A DNA stretch of 64,000 nt from Cavia porcellus (lineage: Eukaryota; Chordata; Mammalia; Rodentia; Caviidae): assembly GCF_034190915.1 (NCBI RefSeq), contig NW_026947499.1, forward strand, positions 6,291,243-6,355,242, in the 5' to 3' direction. Numbering within the stretch: the first letter of the stretch is position 1; each line of letters begins with the position of its first letter. The notes beneath the pieces are model-generated. The model saw nothing but the letters and a program-made list of their open reading frames with translations, searched no databases and was not told the origin of the DNA. This document shows positions 34,701-46,700 of this stretch, piece after piece. A program made the position numbers and the translations under genes.

Positions 34701-37700
34701 CTGTCACCCACTGTGTTGACCCCATTTGCCCCCAGAGCCAGGGTGAGCGGGCGCAGGGCAGGGGTCGACGGTGTCTCGGGGCCCAGCCTCCTGTGTGTGA
34801 CAGGAGGCTTGCTAGGGGGCCCAGGGTGGGCTCGGACTTGGGATCTTCCTGCCTCAGCCTCCAGAGTAGTTGGGGTGATGGGCGCCTGGCTTGTCTGTGT
34901 TTTTTTTTTTTGGTCTTTTTCATTTTTATCGGTACCAGGGATCGAACTCATGACCGCCTGCTTGCAAGGCAGGTGCTTATGCTGCTGAGCTAAATCCCCA
35001 GCCCCTTGTCTGAATTTTAACAGCTTTAGTGAGGTGTCGCTTGCACACCTCCCCGAGAGGTGCACCTCCCTGCAGCCGGGCTCTGCCCTCAACTTCCGGC
35101 TGTGGCAGCTGAGCTGGGAGGGTCAGCCCTGGCCGTGAGGAGGACACCGGTTATAGGTGCATTCGATCCTGGGCCTTGGGGCTCAGAGTCCAGCCTGGCG
35201 TTCCCCCTCTGTGTGGAGAGGCGGTTTCCATGCAGCCGGACCCCACAGAGCAAGTGGGGAGCCCTGTTGCTTATCTCTCATGCGCTCTCATGGCCGTCTG
35301 CAGAAGGCCAGGACCTTGGGGCCTCCTGTCAATGAGCGTCTCTGAGACTCCGGGAAGACTATGTGGGCTTTGCGCCTGCCCTGGTTCTGGACCCTTGTGG
35401 CCAGCAAGAGGCCAGGCTGGATGCCACATCTACCCTGGAGGCAGAAAACGCTGGTGGGCTCCCCTAGGAGGCTCGAGTTGGGCGGGTGCAGTGTATCAGT
35501 CCTGTCCCTTGTCCTCCTGGTCATCCCTGGGGAGCTCTGTCCTCCAGCTATATCCACCGGTTCACACGGCCACCACCCGCCCCACCCCACCCCACTTGTC
35601 TACAGCCCAGCCCCGTGCTGTTCCAGGCACCAGGGCAGCAGCGCTCGAGCCCTGGCCGGGTTCTGTCCGCAGCTCAGGGCCTGGCTTGTGTCTGAGGAAG
35701 CTGTCACTGCAGAGGGACCATGTCAGGAAGGGCGGGTGTCTCAGGCAGGGCAGCCGGGAGGTTTTTCCACATGGCGTCGGGGACAGGAAGGGCCAGCTGT
35801 GTCCAGGGACCCGGGAGAGCCTCCGTGTGGCTGGGGTTGGCAGGGGTGGGGAGTGGTTTGGGGGACAGTCGGGCTCCAGCTCACGCGCCTCCTCCGGGAA
35901 GCCCTGGATCCCCTCACCACCCTCAGATGTCTCAGCGCCTCTCAGCAGTCTCCACCATGCTTCAGTTTCCCCATCCACTCCCTGGAGGCCGAGGTATGGG
36001 CCAGGAGGGGACCTGGCACCAGACAGCTGGGGGCACTGGGGCACCGAGCCCGACTTCCGGCACATTGTTGTGCAGCTCATGTGTGGAGCAGCGTCACCAG
36101 CCCCGCCTGCCGGGGGCTGAGGCACATAGCCCCAGCCTCCCATCTCCGCTGGGGCCTGAGCCTGTGGCTCCTGGTTGGTTGGGGACAGTGGGGTGACCTC
36201 ATTGTCCTGGAAGGCTGTGTTCAGTGACAGCAGAAGGTCATGCCAGCTGCCCTGGTCACCCAGCCTTGCAATACAGTGGGGACAGTGGGGAAGATACTGT
36301 TCTCACTGCCTGCCCACAGCCTCCTGGAGCAGCTACTGCCACAGGGCCTTTGCACTGGCCAGGTGTTCCCGGATCACTCCCTTACTGTATTACTCGCCTT
36401 GGTGTGTTTATTTGGGTTTGCGTTTGGGTTTTTCCATAGGAAGAGTTGGAGCCTCGCACACCCAGCCCCCTTCCTTCTTGGTTTCCCGGGGCGCTGTTGC
36501 AGAGGTGCCCGCAATCCCCCACCCCAGCGCCAGTCCCTAACCCTTACCTGCCCCTGCAGAACGTGCGCATCGACCCCAGCAGCCTGTCCTTCAGCATGTG
36601 GCGGGAGATCCCGGTGCCCTTCTACATGTCTGTCTACTTCTTTGATGTCCTCAATCCTGACGAGGTCCTGCAGGGCAGGATGCCCGAGGTGCGCGAGCGT
36701 GGGCCCTACGTGTACAGGTGAGCCAGCTGGGGGCACTGAGGCCTGGCCTGTCCCCGACCACCCTGCTGGACAGGAGGCCGGCGGAGGGGCCTGGGGGCGG
36801 CGGAAAGACAGGTGGCGTTGGGACCCACTAGCCTGGCTGCTGGCCAGGGGGCCCTGCGTGTCCTCGGCCACTGACCGTCGCCCCCCGTCCCAGGCAGTTC
36901 AGGGTCAAGACAAACATCTCCTTCCACAACAATGACACGGTGTCCTTCCGAGAGAGGTGCGTCCTCCAGTTCCAGCCTGAGAAGTCCCAAGGCTCCGAGG
37001 GCGACTACGTCATGCTGCCCAACATCTTGGTCATGGTGAGGCGACCCCGCCTGGTCCCCAGCGGCAGTCAGACCTGGGTGCCCGGTGTCCCCCGCCCAGG
37101 GCCGGTCCCAGCCTCCAAAGTCCCTGTCTCCAGTGACAGCTTTGGGGTCTCCCAGCCGGGCGCTGTGGGGCTGCCGCGTGCGGGCAGTGGTACCCACAGC
37201 AGGATGGATCCTGGGAGAGCACAGATCAGCGAGGCCCAGTGGCCCTGCAGGGTCCTCGTCCACCAGCAGAGCCGTGCCACTGTCAGGCCTGTGAGCAGTG
37301 CTCAGGGCTCCCCTGGGGTGGGCACAGGTGCCAAGAGCCCAGAGGAGGGGACCGGGTGGTGGCACTGCCATGTGTCCCCCTGAAGGGAACGGCCACACCC
37401 GCTGGTGTCCACGTCTCCAGGTCGTGGGCCACATCTGCCCACGCTGCCCTCTGTCTTAGGCCTACCAGGAGCCACCAGGGCAGACACAGTGACCAGCATG
37501 GCTGAGTCACCATAAACCCGTGCAGGGCTGGGGTTAGGGCTGGGCGCCTTGTGTCTCGGGAGAGTCTCGGGCTGATGGTTTAAAAATGCAACAAAACAAA
37601 AACCTGTCCTCAGTCAGAGCAAAAACAGCAGTGTCGCTGGCCACAGCCTGCCCCGCTGGCCTCCCAGCATAGGGAGGGACATACATTTTATTTTAGGTCC

Positions 37701-40700
37701 TTTTATGGTTTCTTAAAACTGTGTTGGTGAGCCTGGTTGCTCACTCCTGAAATCCCAGCACTTGGGAGGCTGAGACAGGAGGATCACAAGTTCCAGCCCA
37801 GCCTGGGCAATTTACCAAGACCCTGTCTCAGAAAAAAATCTAGAGAGGGTTGGGGGTGCAGCTCAGTGCAGAGTCCCTGGGCCCAACCTGTAGTCCTGAA
37901 AACAAACAAAACAGCCCTGCTGTGTACTCAGTGTCTTAAAAGAGTATCGGAAGATAAGGGAGACAGGGCAGTGGCAAATTTTTGTTGTGGGGATGCTTAA
38001 AAAAAATCAACCAACAGTCAAGACAGTGTCTCCAGAGGTGGGTGCCCCAGTAAACCCATCTGCATCTCAGGCACCCGGGGAGCCCGGCGTTTAGACAGGA
38101 CAGAGAGAATACAGAAGTGGACCCCCTTAAGACTCTCTTGTCGGGCTGGGGATTTAGCTCAGTGGCTTAAGCGCTTGCCTGGTAAGCACAAGGTCATGAG
38201 TTTGAAAGAAAAAAAATTCTCTTCTCTCACTGCACCCCAAATTTCCTCCAGGGAACAGAGACCTTGTGGGTTCATGTAACTGAGCAGGCTAGGGTTGGTC
38301 GGCTTCAGGTGTGGCTTGATCCAGGCTGCAGAGCATATGGCCCCTGCAGAATGTCTCTGGGTGGCCCCGTGGCTCACATCCAGCCAGTCCCAAGGCCCGA
38401 GGAGGCAGGTTTTGCTGAGCCAGGGCAGAGCCTCAAGTCTGCCTCTGGTTACAGAGCTAACTTGCCTGCACCTGCTCAGGCAAGTGTGGGAGGGTGGTCC
38501 CGGGGTCAGGGAGGGGCAGTGGTCCCTGACACTGTCCACCCCGCAGGCTGCCTCTGCCATGATGGAGCACCGGCCCATGAGCCTGAAGCTGCTCATGACC
38601 TTGATGTTCACCACCATGGGTCAGCGCGCCTTCATGAACCGCACCGTGGGCGAAGTCCTGTGGGGTTATGATGACCCACTGCTGGACCTCATGGACAAGT
38701 ACTTCCCTGGCGCGTTGCCCTTCAAGGGCAAGTTCGGGCTGTTCTCGCAGGTGAGTAGCCCCGGGGCGCCTCCTTGGCGTTGGAGTAGCGTGGGAACTGG
38801 TGGGGGGTGGGCCGGGCCCTGAGAGCAAAACAGAGTATCAGAAGCCAGGCGTGGGCTGCCCGCTTGTAATCCCAGCTCCTCTGGAGGCTGAGGCTGGAGG
38901 ATCGCCACGTTTGGGGCCACAGTGACATAGTGAGAGCCTGAAGGAAAACAAAACGGACAGGGCTGGAGCTAGAGCCTGGCACACGCGCGGCCCTGGCTCA
39001 GTCCGAGGTCCTGTAGATCAGAGCTGGCCATGGGAGTTCTGGGTCAGCAGAACTGGACCGGCGAGGGCAGCTGACCCAGGCCCCTCAGAAGGGGCTGGGC
39101 AGAGGGAGGCTGCCGATCACAAAACCACCCCCAGGGGTGCTGAGGCTGGCACCTGTAACTGGGAGGGTCCTGATGGGTGCCTAGGCCGAGATCTGGTCTG
39201 CCTGTGGTTGGACCCCTGACCTCTGACCCCAACCTCGGCTCCCTAATGCAGGATTTCATGTGTTGCCCCAGCTGCAGGGGAGGCTGGGACACAGCCACTG
39301 AGGTGGACAGGGTCTCCCGCGGTTCAGCGTGCTGTCTGTGCTCTGGTCATTCACATCCCCGTGTGACAGCAGATTGGCCTTTGGGGCGCTGTGCTCTCGC
39401 TGTTAGTGTTCTGGAACCTCCTGCCCCAGCCTCCCGGAGAGCTGGGCTGACAGCATGCTGGGTTTAAGTGTGGGTGTGGGGTCAGCCACCTCTCTTGAGT
39501 TGGGAAGGGACAGGCCTCGAGTGAGGCAGTAGTCCTGAGCCCCCTGGTGCCCAGGGATGGGCAGCGCTGTGACGGCACCCTGGGCAGATGATCCATGTCC
39601 CCTGCTCCTGCCCCTGAACTCAGACCCAATATCCCCCGCCGTCCCCAGTTGAACAACTCGGACTCCGGGCTCTTCACGGTGTTCACAGGGGTGAAGAACC
39701 TCAGCCGCATCCACATGGTGGACAAGTGGAACGGGATGAGCCAGGTGAGGAGGGGGTGTCCGGCTGGGGACCTCACCCGCTGTCCCCTGGGGCACAGCCC
39801 TTTCCTCCTCCGAGTCCTCCATGATGGGAGTAACAGTGGGGCCAGGATCTGGGCACTTGGTGTGCTGACCCTGCCGGCCACCCTGCTCTGGTCTTAGAGG
39901 ACAAGTGGGGCCGGGCCCAGGCATGTCCCTCCCCTGCACACCCCAGACGACCCGGACTTCGCCAGGTGTCAGGGCATCGCATTTCATGCGCCATTCAGCC
40001 AGTGGCCTGTCCCCAAGACCCGTGGCCACCACTGCGCAGTGCTGTCCCCCCCCAGGCAAGGCCACCGCCCACAGCCACAGTCACCTCCAGGGAAGCTGCC
40101 AGCATCCCTGTGCTTAGAAAGCTCTCCGTGCACTTTAGCTAGAAAAGGAGCCTCGGTAGCCCGTGTGGCGGCACCTGCCTGTGATTCCAGCACTCGGGAG
40201 GCTGAGGCAGGAGGATCGCCACAAGTTGGATGCCAGCCTGGGCTCCATAGTGAGACCCTGTCTCAGAATACAGAAGAGGGAAACGTGCTCTGGATCCGGG
40301 TCTCACCCTGCCAGGGGACAGCCCAGGCCTGCTGTTCCGAGGTTTCCTGGCAGGCGCTCCTCGTGTGGCGCCCTGTCCATCTGCCAGTTCCTGTTGTATC
40401 TGGTTTTTGGCAGCGGCTCTTGACTTCCTCAGAGGCCAGGCGATGGGGGGGGGGGGCGGCGGGGGGTGGACACAGCCCCTCTGAACAATCGAGGTCACAG
40501 TTACACGCTTGGGGCTCCTGCGGGGGCTGCCCTGGGCATTGTGTCTCCGCGGCCCGCCCCGCCCCACCAGGACTGGGCCACGCGGCTCCAAGTCCCAGCG
40601 CTTCCTTCCGCAGGTCAAGTACTGGCAGTCTGACCAGTGCAACATGATCAACGGCACCTCCGGGCAGATGTGGCCGCCCTTCATGACCCCCGAGACCTCG

Positions 40701-43700
40701 CTGGAGTTCTACAGCCCGGACGCCTGCAGGTAACCGCCCTGACTCGGCCTCCCAGCCAGTCAGTGCCACGTCGGATTCGCTCTGGCTACGCCGTGGGGCA
40801 CCGCGAGCCGCGGGGCACCGTGGGGTGCTGAGGGGCACAGAGGCGGCCCTGGCCACCGGCGCGGGAGGGGGGTCTCCTGGAGCCCCCTGGCCACTCGGAG
40901 CATCCTTTGTGGGGGACTCCCGGCGTGATCCTTGACCCTCGGCCTCCCTGCACGCCCAGGGAGCCCTGCGCTGGGCCAGGCGCAGCGATGAGCGATGAGC
41001 AAAGTCCCCCAGCGCTCAGGGGAGTCAGAGGGAGCCTGCGGGCTCTGCACGGGCCACTCTGGAGAAGTGGGGGTTCCTCTTCCTGGGCTCCGAGCCCAGA
41101 GTGCCCCATCCAACAGACCCCGCCCATGGGCACGCCCCATGACCTATGACCTCCGGGCCCGCCTCTTAAAGGGTCCGCACCCACTCACCCCCAGCGCTAC
41201 CCACGCCTTGTCCGAGCATCAGCGTGTCGCCTGGCTTCCCTTCTGCCCACGCGTGCCTCGGAGTACCTTCCTGGCCCCGTGAGAGCCACTGCGAGAGAGG
41301 GCGCCCTTTATGCCTACCTACTTCCGTGGGTGGCTGTCGGGTTTTGTCGAGTGTGTGGCGCCGGGGATTGAACTCAGAGCCTTGCACATAGGAGCAGGCG
41401 CTCCACCTCAGAGCTGCATCCCCAGCCCTCCGCTGTGGGTGCTGTGTAAGAACGAAGGCGCTGTCTTACACAATCACGGGTTAAAATGAGGGCGTTTCAC
41501 AGTGACACGGCACCACTGTCTCGCTGCTGTCAACACGAGTGCATTGCAGGGCACGTGTATGTTTTTGTTTTTAAGATGGCTCTTGCCAGGTTGCCCAAGC
41601 TTTTCTCAGGAGTTCCCCCTGCCTCAGCCTCCCCAAGTGGCTAGGACTGCAGGTGTGCCAGCTGCACCTGGCTCTGTACAGCGTTCCAGTATCAGTGGTA
41701 AAACGACATATTTGATTTGATGCACTGTAGTGACAGTATTCTTATTTCAAACATTATGGAGAGGTTTTCGGTTTCTGAGAGACCCAGGTGTGTCAGACAC
41801 TAGCCACCCACCTCTGCTGTGACACTCTGAGTGTCACCTATGATCTGTGGCTCCCCTGGACACTACAGGCCCACACATCCTGGGTCTCCGTTTTGGGGTC
41901 GGAAAGCAGGTTCAGGGACAGTGCGGTGGAGAGGAAGAGCTGAATCTACTTTGTGAGGCTGCGAAGGGACAGTGTTCTTGCCACTGGCCCTGGCCAGGCT
42001 GCAGCATATACAAAGGTCCTGGGGCAGCAATGAGCAGGTTTGTGGGTTCAGGGAGATGGGGAAGGGTGGACAAGGATGAGGCCATGCATGCTTAGGACAG
42101 CACATCCCAAAGGGAACCCTGTGCAGTTGCTCCTTCAGGCCATGGGTTTGGTTCGAGGACCCCATGAGTGCCCAAATTCCCAGATGTTTGACTTGCCTTT
42201 ATCAAGCGGAGGGGTGTTTTCACATAACCTGTGCGCGTCCCTCTGCCTGCATTGATTCCTTTCTAGATGACGTGCAGTACAGACCCAGGGCGCATGCACG
42301 TGCCGGAAACCGCTGGTGTTCGGGGGAATAGTGAGCCGGAAACGCCAGCGCATGCAGAACTGGGCAGCTGGGCACATCTGGGTCCCCTCACCTGTCTGCC
42401 TCCCTCCGCAGGTCCATGAAGCTGGTCTACCAGAAGCAGGGCGTGTTCCAGGGCATCCCCACCTACCGCTTCGTGGCCCCCAACACCCTGTTTGCCAACG
42501 GCTCTGTCTACCCTCCCAACGAGGGCTTCTGCCCATGCCTGGAGTCCGGCGTCCAGAACGTCAGCACCTGCAGGTTCGGTATGTGTCACCCGGGGCGGGG
42601 GCCTGTGGCCTCTGCCCTCTTGATAATCCCATTAGGCTGAAGATAAGGAGGGTGGCACAGAGGTAAGGCGCAAGGGAGACACCCCGCTGTGTGATGCACA
42701 CCCCACTTCCCGGGAGCATCAGCCACTATCTTGGAGTCTGGAGTCCGCTGCTCTGGGCTAAGGTCCAGGCGCAGCCGTGTGAGCCTGGAGCTGGGGCCGG
42801 CAGATTCCTCCAGCCGGTAGTGACCTGGGCCTTGGCTCTGTCTCTGTCCCTGGTGCCAGCGCACCGTGTCCCTCCAAGGACATCCCTCTCCTGCTGCGTC
42901 CCCGCTGTTTGGGGGACCCCTGGGAACATACGGCGGGGGGGCCTGCATGGTAACACAGGATCGGCGACACTGACCCGAAGCCTTGGCCTCCCTGAGCCAC
43001 ATAAACTCCCAGGTCCCCTCACTGGACACCTTTCAGATGCTTGACAGCCACGCATGTGCAGTGACCTCACCCTGGAGATGGCAGGGACCAGATGTTTCCG
43101 CGTGGCCCCTGCGTCCCCTCTTTGGAGACACCCCGGGCACCCCATCCTGGTGGTGCTCCCAGCTCCCCCGCCAGTTGCCCTCTGTTACTTAATCGTCTTT
43201 AAACTTTTTCTTTTCCTTTTTGGTACTGGGGATTGAACCCAGGGCCTTTCCACTGAGCTACATCCCCAGCCCTTGTTGTTTTTTAAACTTTTTCTTTTGA
43301 GACAGGGTTTCACTGTTCTTAAGTTGCCTGGGCTGGATTTGAACCTGCGGTCCTCTTGACTCAGCCTCCCAGAGTGCCCGGATGACAGCCACCACCCGCG
43401 GCCCATTACTTTATCCTTTCTGTCTTCCCACTGCGCACGGGTCTCCGGTCTCCTCCGGGAGACTGTGCTTCATGGACCGGGCCCGTGTTCTCCCGTGTGT
43501 CCCCTCAGCTTCCGGCCTGTGCTGTGCACAGCGGCTCCGCAGGCAGCCTTGAGCGCACTCGTGCCTCCTGGAGTCTTGGGGAATCAGGACCGTGAGGGAG
43601 ATGCTCGAGGGCCAGGATGGTGTACCCCGGTGCAGGAGGCACAGGGCCCTCCAGGGTGAATGTTTCGGTGTCAGCCTGTCAGGGCCCTGGCATTGTCCCC

Positions 43701-46700
43701 TCTACCTCACTGGGGTCTGCAGAAGTGTCCGCTCTCAGTGCGGAAGCCGCGGGGTCACAGCGCCAGAACAGCTTCTGGGCAAATGGCAGATGCCAGGCCT
43801 AAAGGACACCGCTTGGGTGGTGGAACTAAAACTCCCGGGCGGGTCCTTGCCCGGCGCGAGTTGTGGTCTGGAAGCCGCCTCTTGCCGCGCACGCTCCAGC
43901 TCGGTTTCCCAGCCGCCGGCACAGCCAGCACAGCCGCAGGCCAGCGCCAACCCCAGGTAGCTGGTGGAGGTCCAGCCTCCGGTGCACCTGGCGAGTCCCA
44001 GGGTTCACTCTGATTGGTTGCCCGGCGGCCCGCCCTCAGCACTGAACCAATCATGGTGTGCAGCCCAAGCTAGGCTATGCTAATTGGCCAGGCTGAGCCA
44101 CATGCTCAGCCTCAGTGGATGGAGCCCGCGTCGCTCAAAGCAGAGTCCGGGAGAGCGGGTCAGTGGGGTACAGCTGAGGAGCGGGAGTGACGCCCCAACT
44201 TCTGCAGAGGGCGCATGCTGCTTTCTCTTAGCGCACCTGCCGCAAGGAATCTCAAAAGTGCAAGGGAGGTTAGATACTTTTAGACGTGTTTATTGGAAAG
44301 AAGTTTTCTTCGCTGAGGTCCTGGGGTACAGGGCAGCCCCTTTTTGTTGGCTTGTTAGTTTGAGACAAGGTCTCACCAGGCCCAGGCTGGCCTCGGACAT
44401 GAGGCCGTCATTCTGCCTCAGCCTCCCAAGTGGTCACAGGCACGCCCTGTCCTGTCTTTATGTTTTATTTTGAGACAGGGTCTCGCTAAAGGGCTTGAAC
44501 ATATGATCCTCCTGCCTCGGCCTCCCAGGTGACAGGCATGCACCATGGCTAGAAGCTCTTTATTTTCTTGTAAATTTAATTTTACTGGTGCACTTTAGAG
44601 GTACATGATGACCACACTCAGCATAGGGAGTTTGTACCCACACATGACACATCTCCCCATCCCCTCTCCTCCCACCCCTTCCCCTCAGTTACAAAAGCTT
44701 CGTTGCATTTTTCCCTTTAGTCTTTTTTTCCCCTTCCTTCCTTTCCCCATCCCTGTTCCTTGCAGAGCCTTCTTATCTTACGCGGAATCTCCAGGCACAC
44801 AGCAGTGCAGGGGACCCACATCTGCCACTTAGCCAGGCCGCAGGTCCCATAGCCGGTGATGGTGTCTGACGCCTCTTGGCCCCTGACTCCCCGCACAGAT
44901 CTGGGACACTGGCTCTGCCCAGTTCTGGTCTTGTGACAGGAGGGTGGCTGGGTGTTAGGCGAGGCACACACCGCAGCCCCCTCACCCCTCTCTTCCTGGG
45001 TGCTTCTGGAACATTCCTGACATGCTGTTTGGTGTCCTGGTGTGCGTGGGCAGGGTGTTTTATCTCCCAGTTAAAAACCTCCACACGCTTTGGTCGGGTG
45101 TGGTGACGCATGTCTGCAATCCTAGCACTCAGGAGGCTGAGGCAGGAGGATTTTTGCAAGCTCAAGGCCAGCCTGAACTGCAGTGAAACTCTTTTTTTGT
45201 CAAAAAGACAAAAAGCAAAACAGAACAAAACAAAAAACTCCACATGAGTCCCCTGCCAGGCCCAAGCCCCACACCGGTCTCTGGCTCCCCAAGTGCTGAC
45301 TTGTCTGGCGGGCTCCTTGGCAGCCTGCAGCCCTGGTGATTAGGTCTGCTCAGATGTGCCAAGCAGCTGTAAACCAATTATCCTTATTGCCTGGGCGGCC
45401 TCCTTTGGGGTGTTTGCAACATGCAGGGCACTGTTCAAATCCCAGCTCAGCTGCCAGCGGGGCTGGGCCGTGTACTCGGTCTCCAGTCCAGGGCCTTTCC
45501 TGAGGTGTCACACAGTGGAAAGGGGTCTCTGTGCCTGCTGTGGGGCCCCGCTCCCGGTTCTGACAGGAGGGTGGGAGACAGGCTGTGCAAAACACAGGAC
45601 TTTTCCCTGAGAGTGCTTGACGTGACGCCCCCAGCATGCAAGGAGGCAGTGATCCACAAGACGTCTGCTGCTCGTTGTGTGTGTTGGGGGGCTGGGGGCG
45701 GCACTGGGGATTGAACCCAGGGCCTTCACACTAGCTACATCCCCAGCCCTTTAAACTTGTGAGATAGTGTCTTGCTAAAGTTACTAAATTCCCCAGGCTG
45801 GGCTCAAACTTGTGATGCTCCTGCCTCAGCCCCCCAGACCCGGCTGCCACTCTGTCCATCTTCCCAACACCTCAAGTGCCAGTGCAGGGAGGACTCAGGG
45901 CTCAGGGGCTCATCAGTCAGTGTTTGTCGCTGGGAAAGGGCAGCGGTCACCGTGGAAGGCTGGCAGGCCCAGGATCCGTGGAATCCTGGCTGCTGCTGGT
46001 AGCCATGGGGCCACTTCTGTCACAGATGTGTCACTGAGCTGGCTGGCTGTCCTGTAGGCTTGGTGTCCGGCCTCAGCACAGCACCATCCTGTGACGTCGT
46101 GGACGTGACCTAAGATGTCAGGGACGTGGCCAGGTCCGTGCCATGTGGCCGGCACTCAGGGCACCCCCCCTCAGCCCGAGCTTCCAGCCGCCTAGCTCAC
46201 CCTTCTGTCCCCACCTGAGATGCAGGTCCCTCACCCTGTGCCAGCCTCTGCTGCCCCTCTGCCTGCAGCACTGTCCCTTGGCCTTGCTGCCTGGTGGCTG
46301 TCAGAGGCCTCCCTTCCTTCCTGTCCCCTCTCCCACCAGAATGAGCTCGAGTTTGCTTTGTCCGAGACCTTTATGAAATGAGCCACGGGCTTTTCTGGTT
46401 ACTGGTGACTGCTCTGCATGAATTCACTGTGTTGCCCAGGCTGGCTTTGAACTCGCTGTGATCCTCCTGCCTCAGCCTCCGTGTGCTGGGATCACAGGCG
46501 TGCTCTTAGCTGTGTGTGTGTGTCACTGCACCCTGTGCCATGTCCCTGTCTGTGCCTCCCTGGCACCTGCTTGGGCTACACAGAGCCTCCGGTGTCCGAG
46601 GCGCCCACCGGCCCTAACACCCCGTCCCTCTGCCTTGCAGGTGCCCCCCTCTTCCTCTCCCACCCGCATTTCTACAATGCGGACCCGGTCCTGGCGGAAA

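Noticed and set aside
38143..38207. tRNA-gene-like sequence with A and B boxes
   Set aside because: One of several ID SINEs (also near 14,780, 15,994 and 51,685). The copies share the same tRNA-derived start and A-rich end and lack a full cloverleaf, so they are not tRNA genes.
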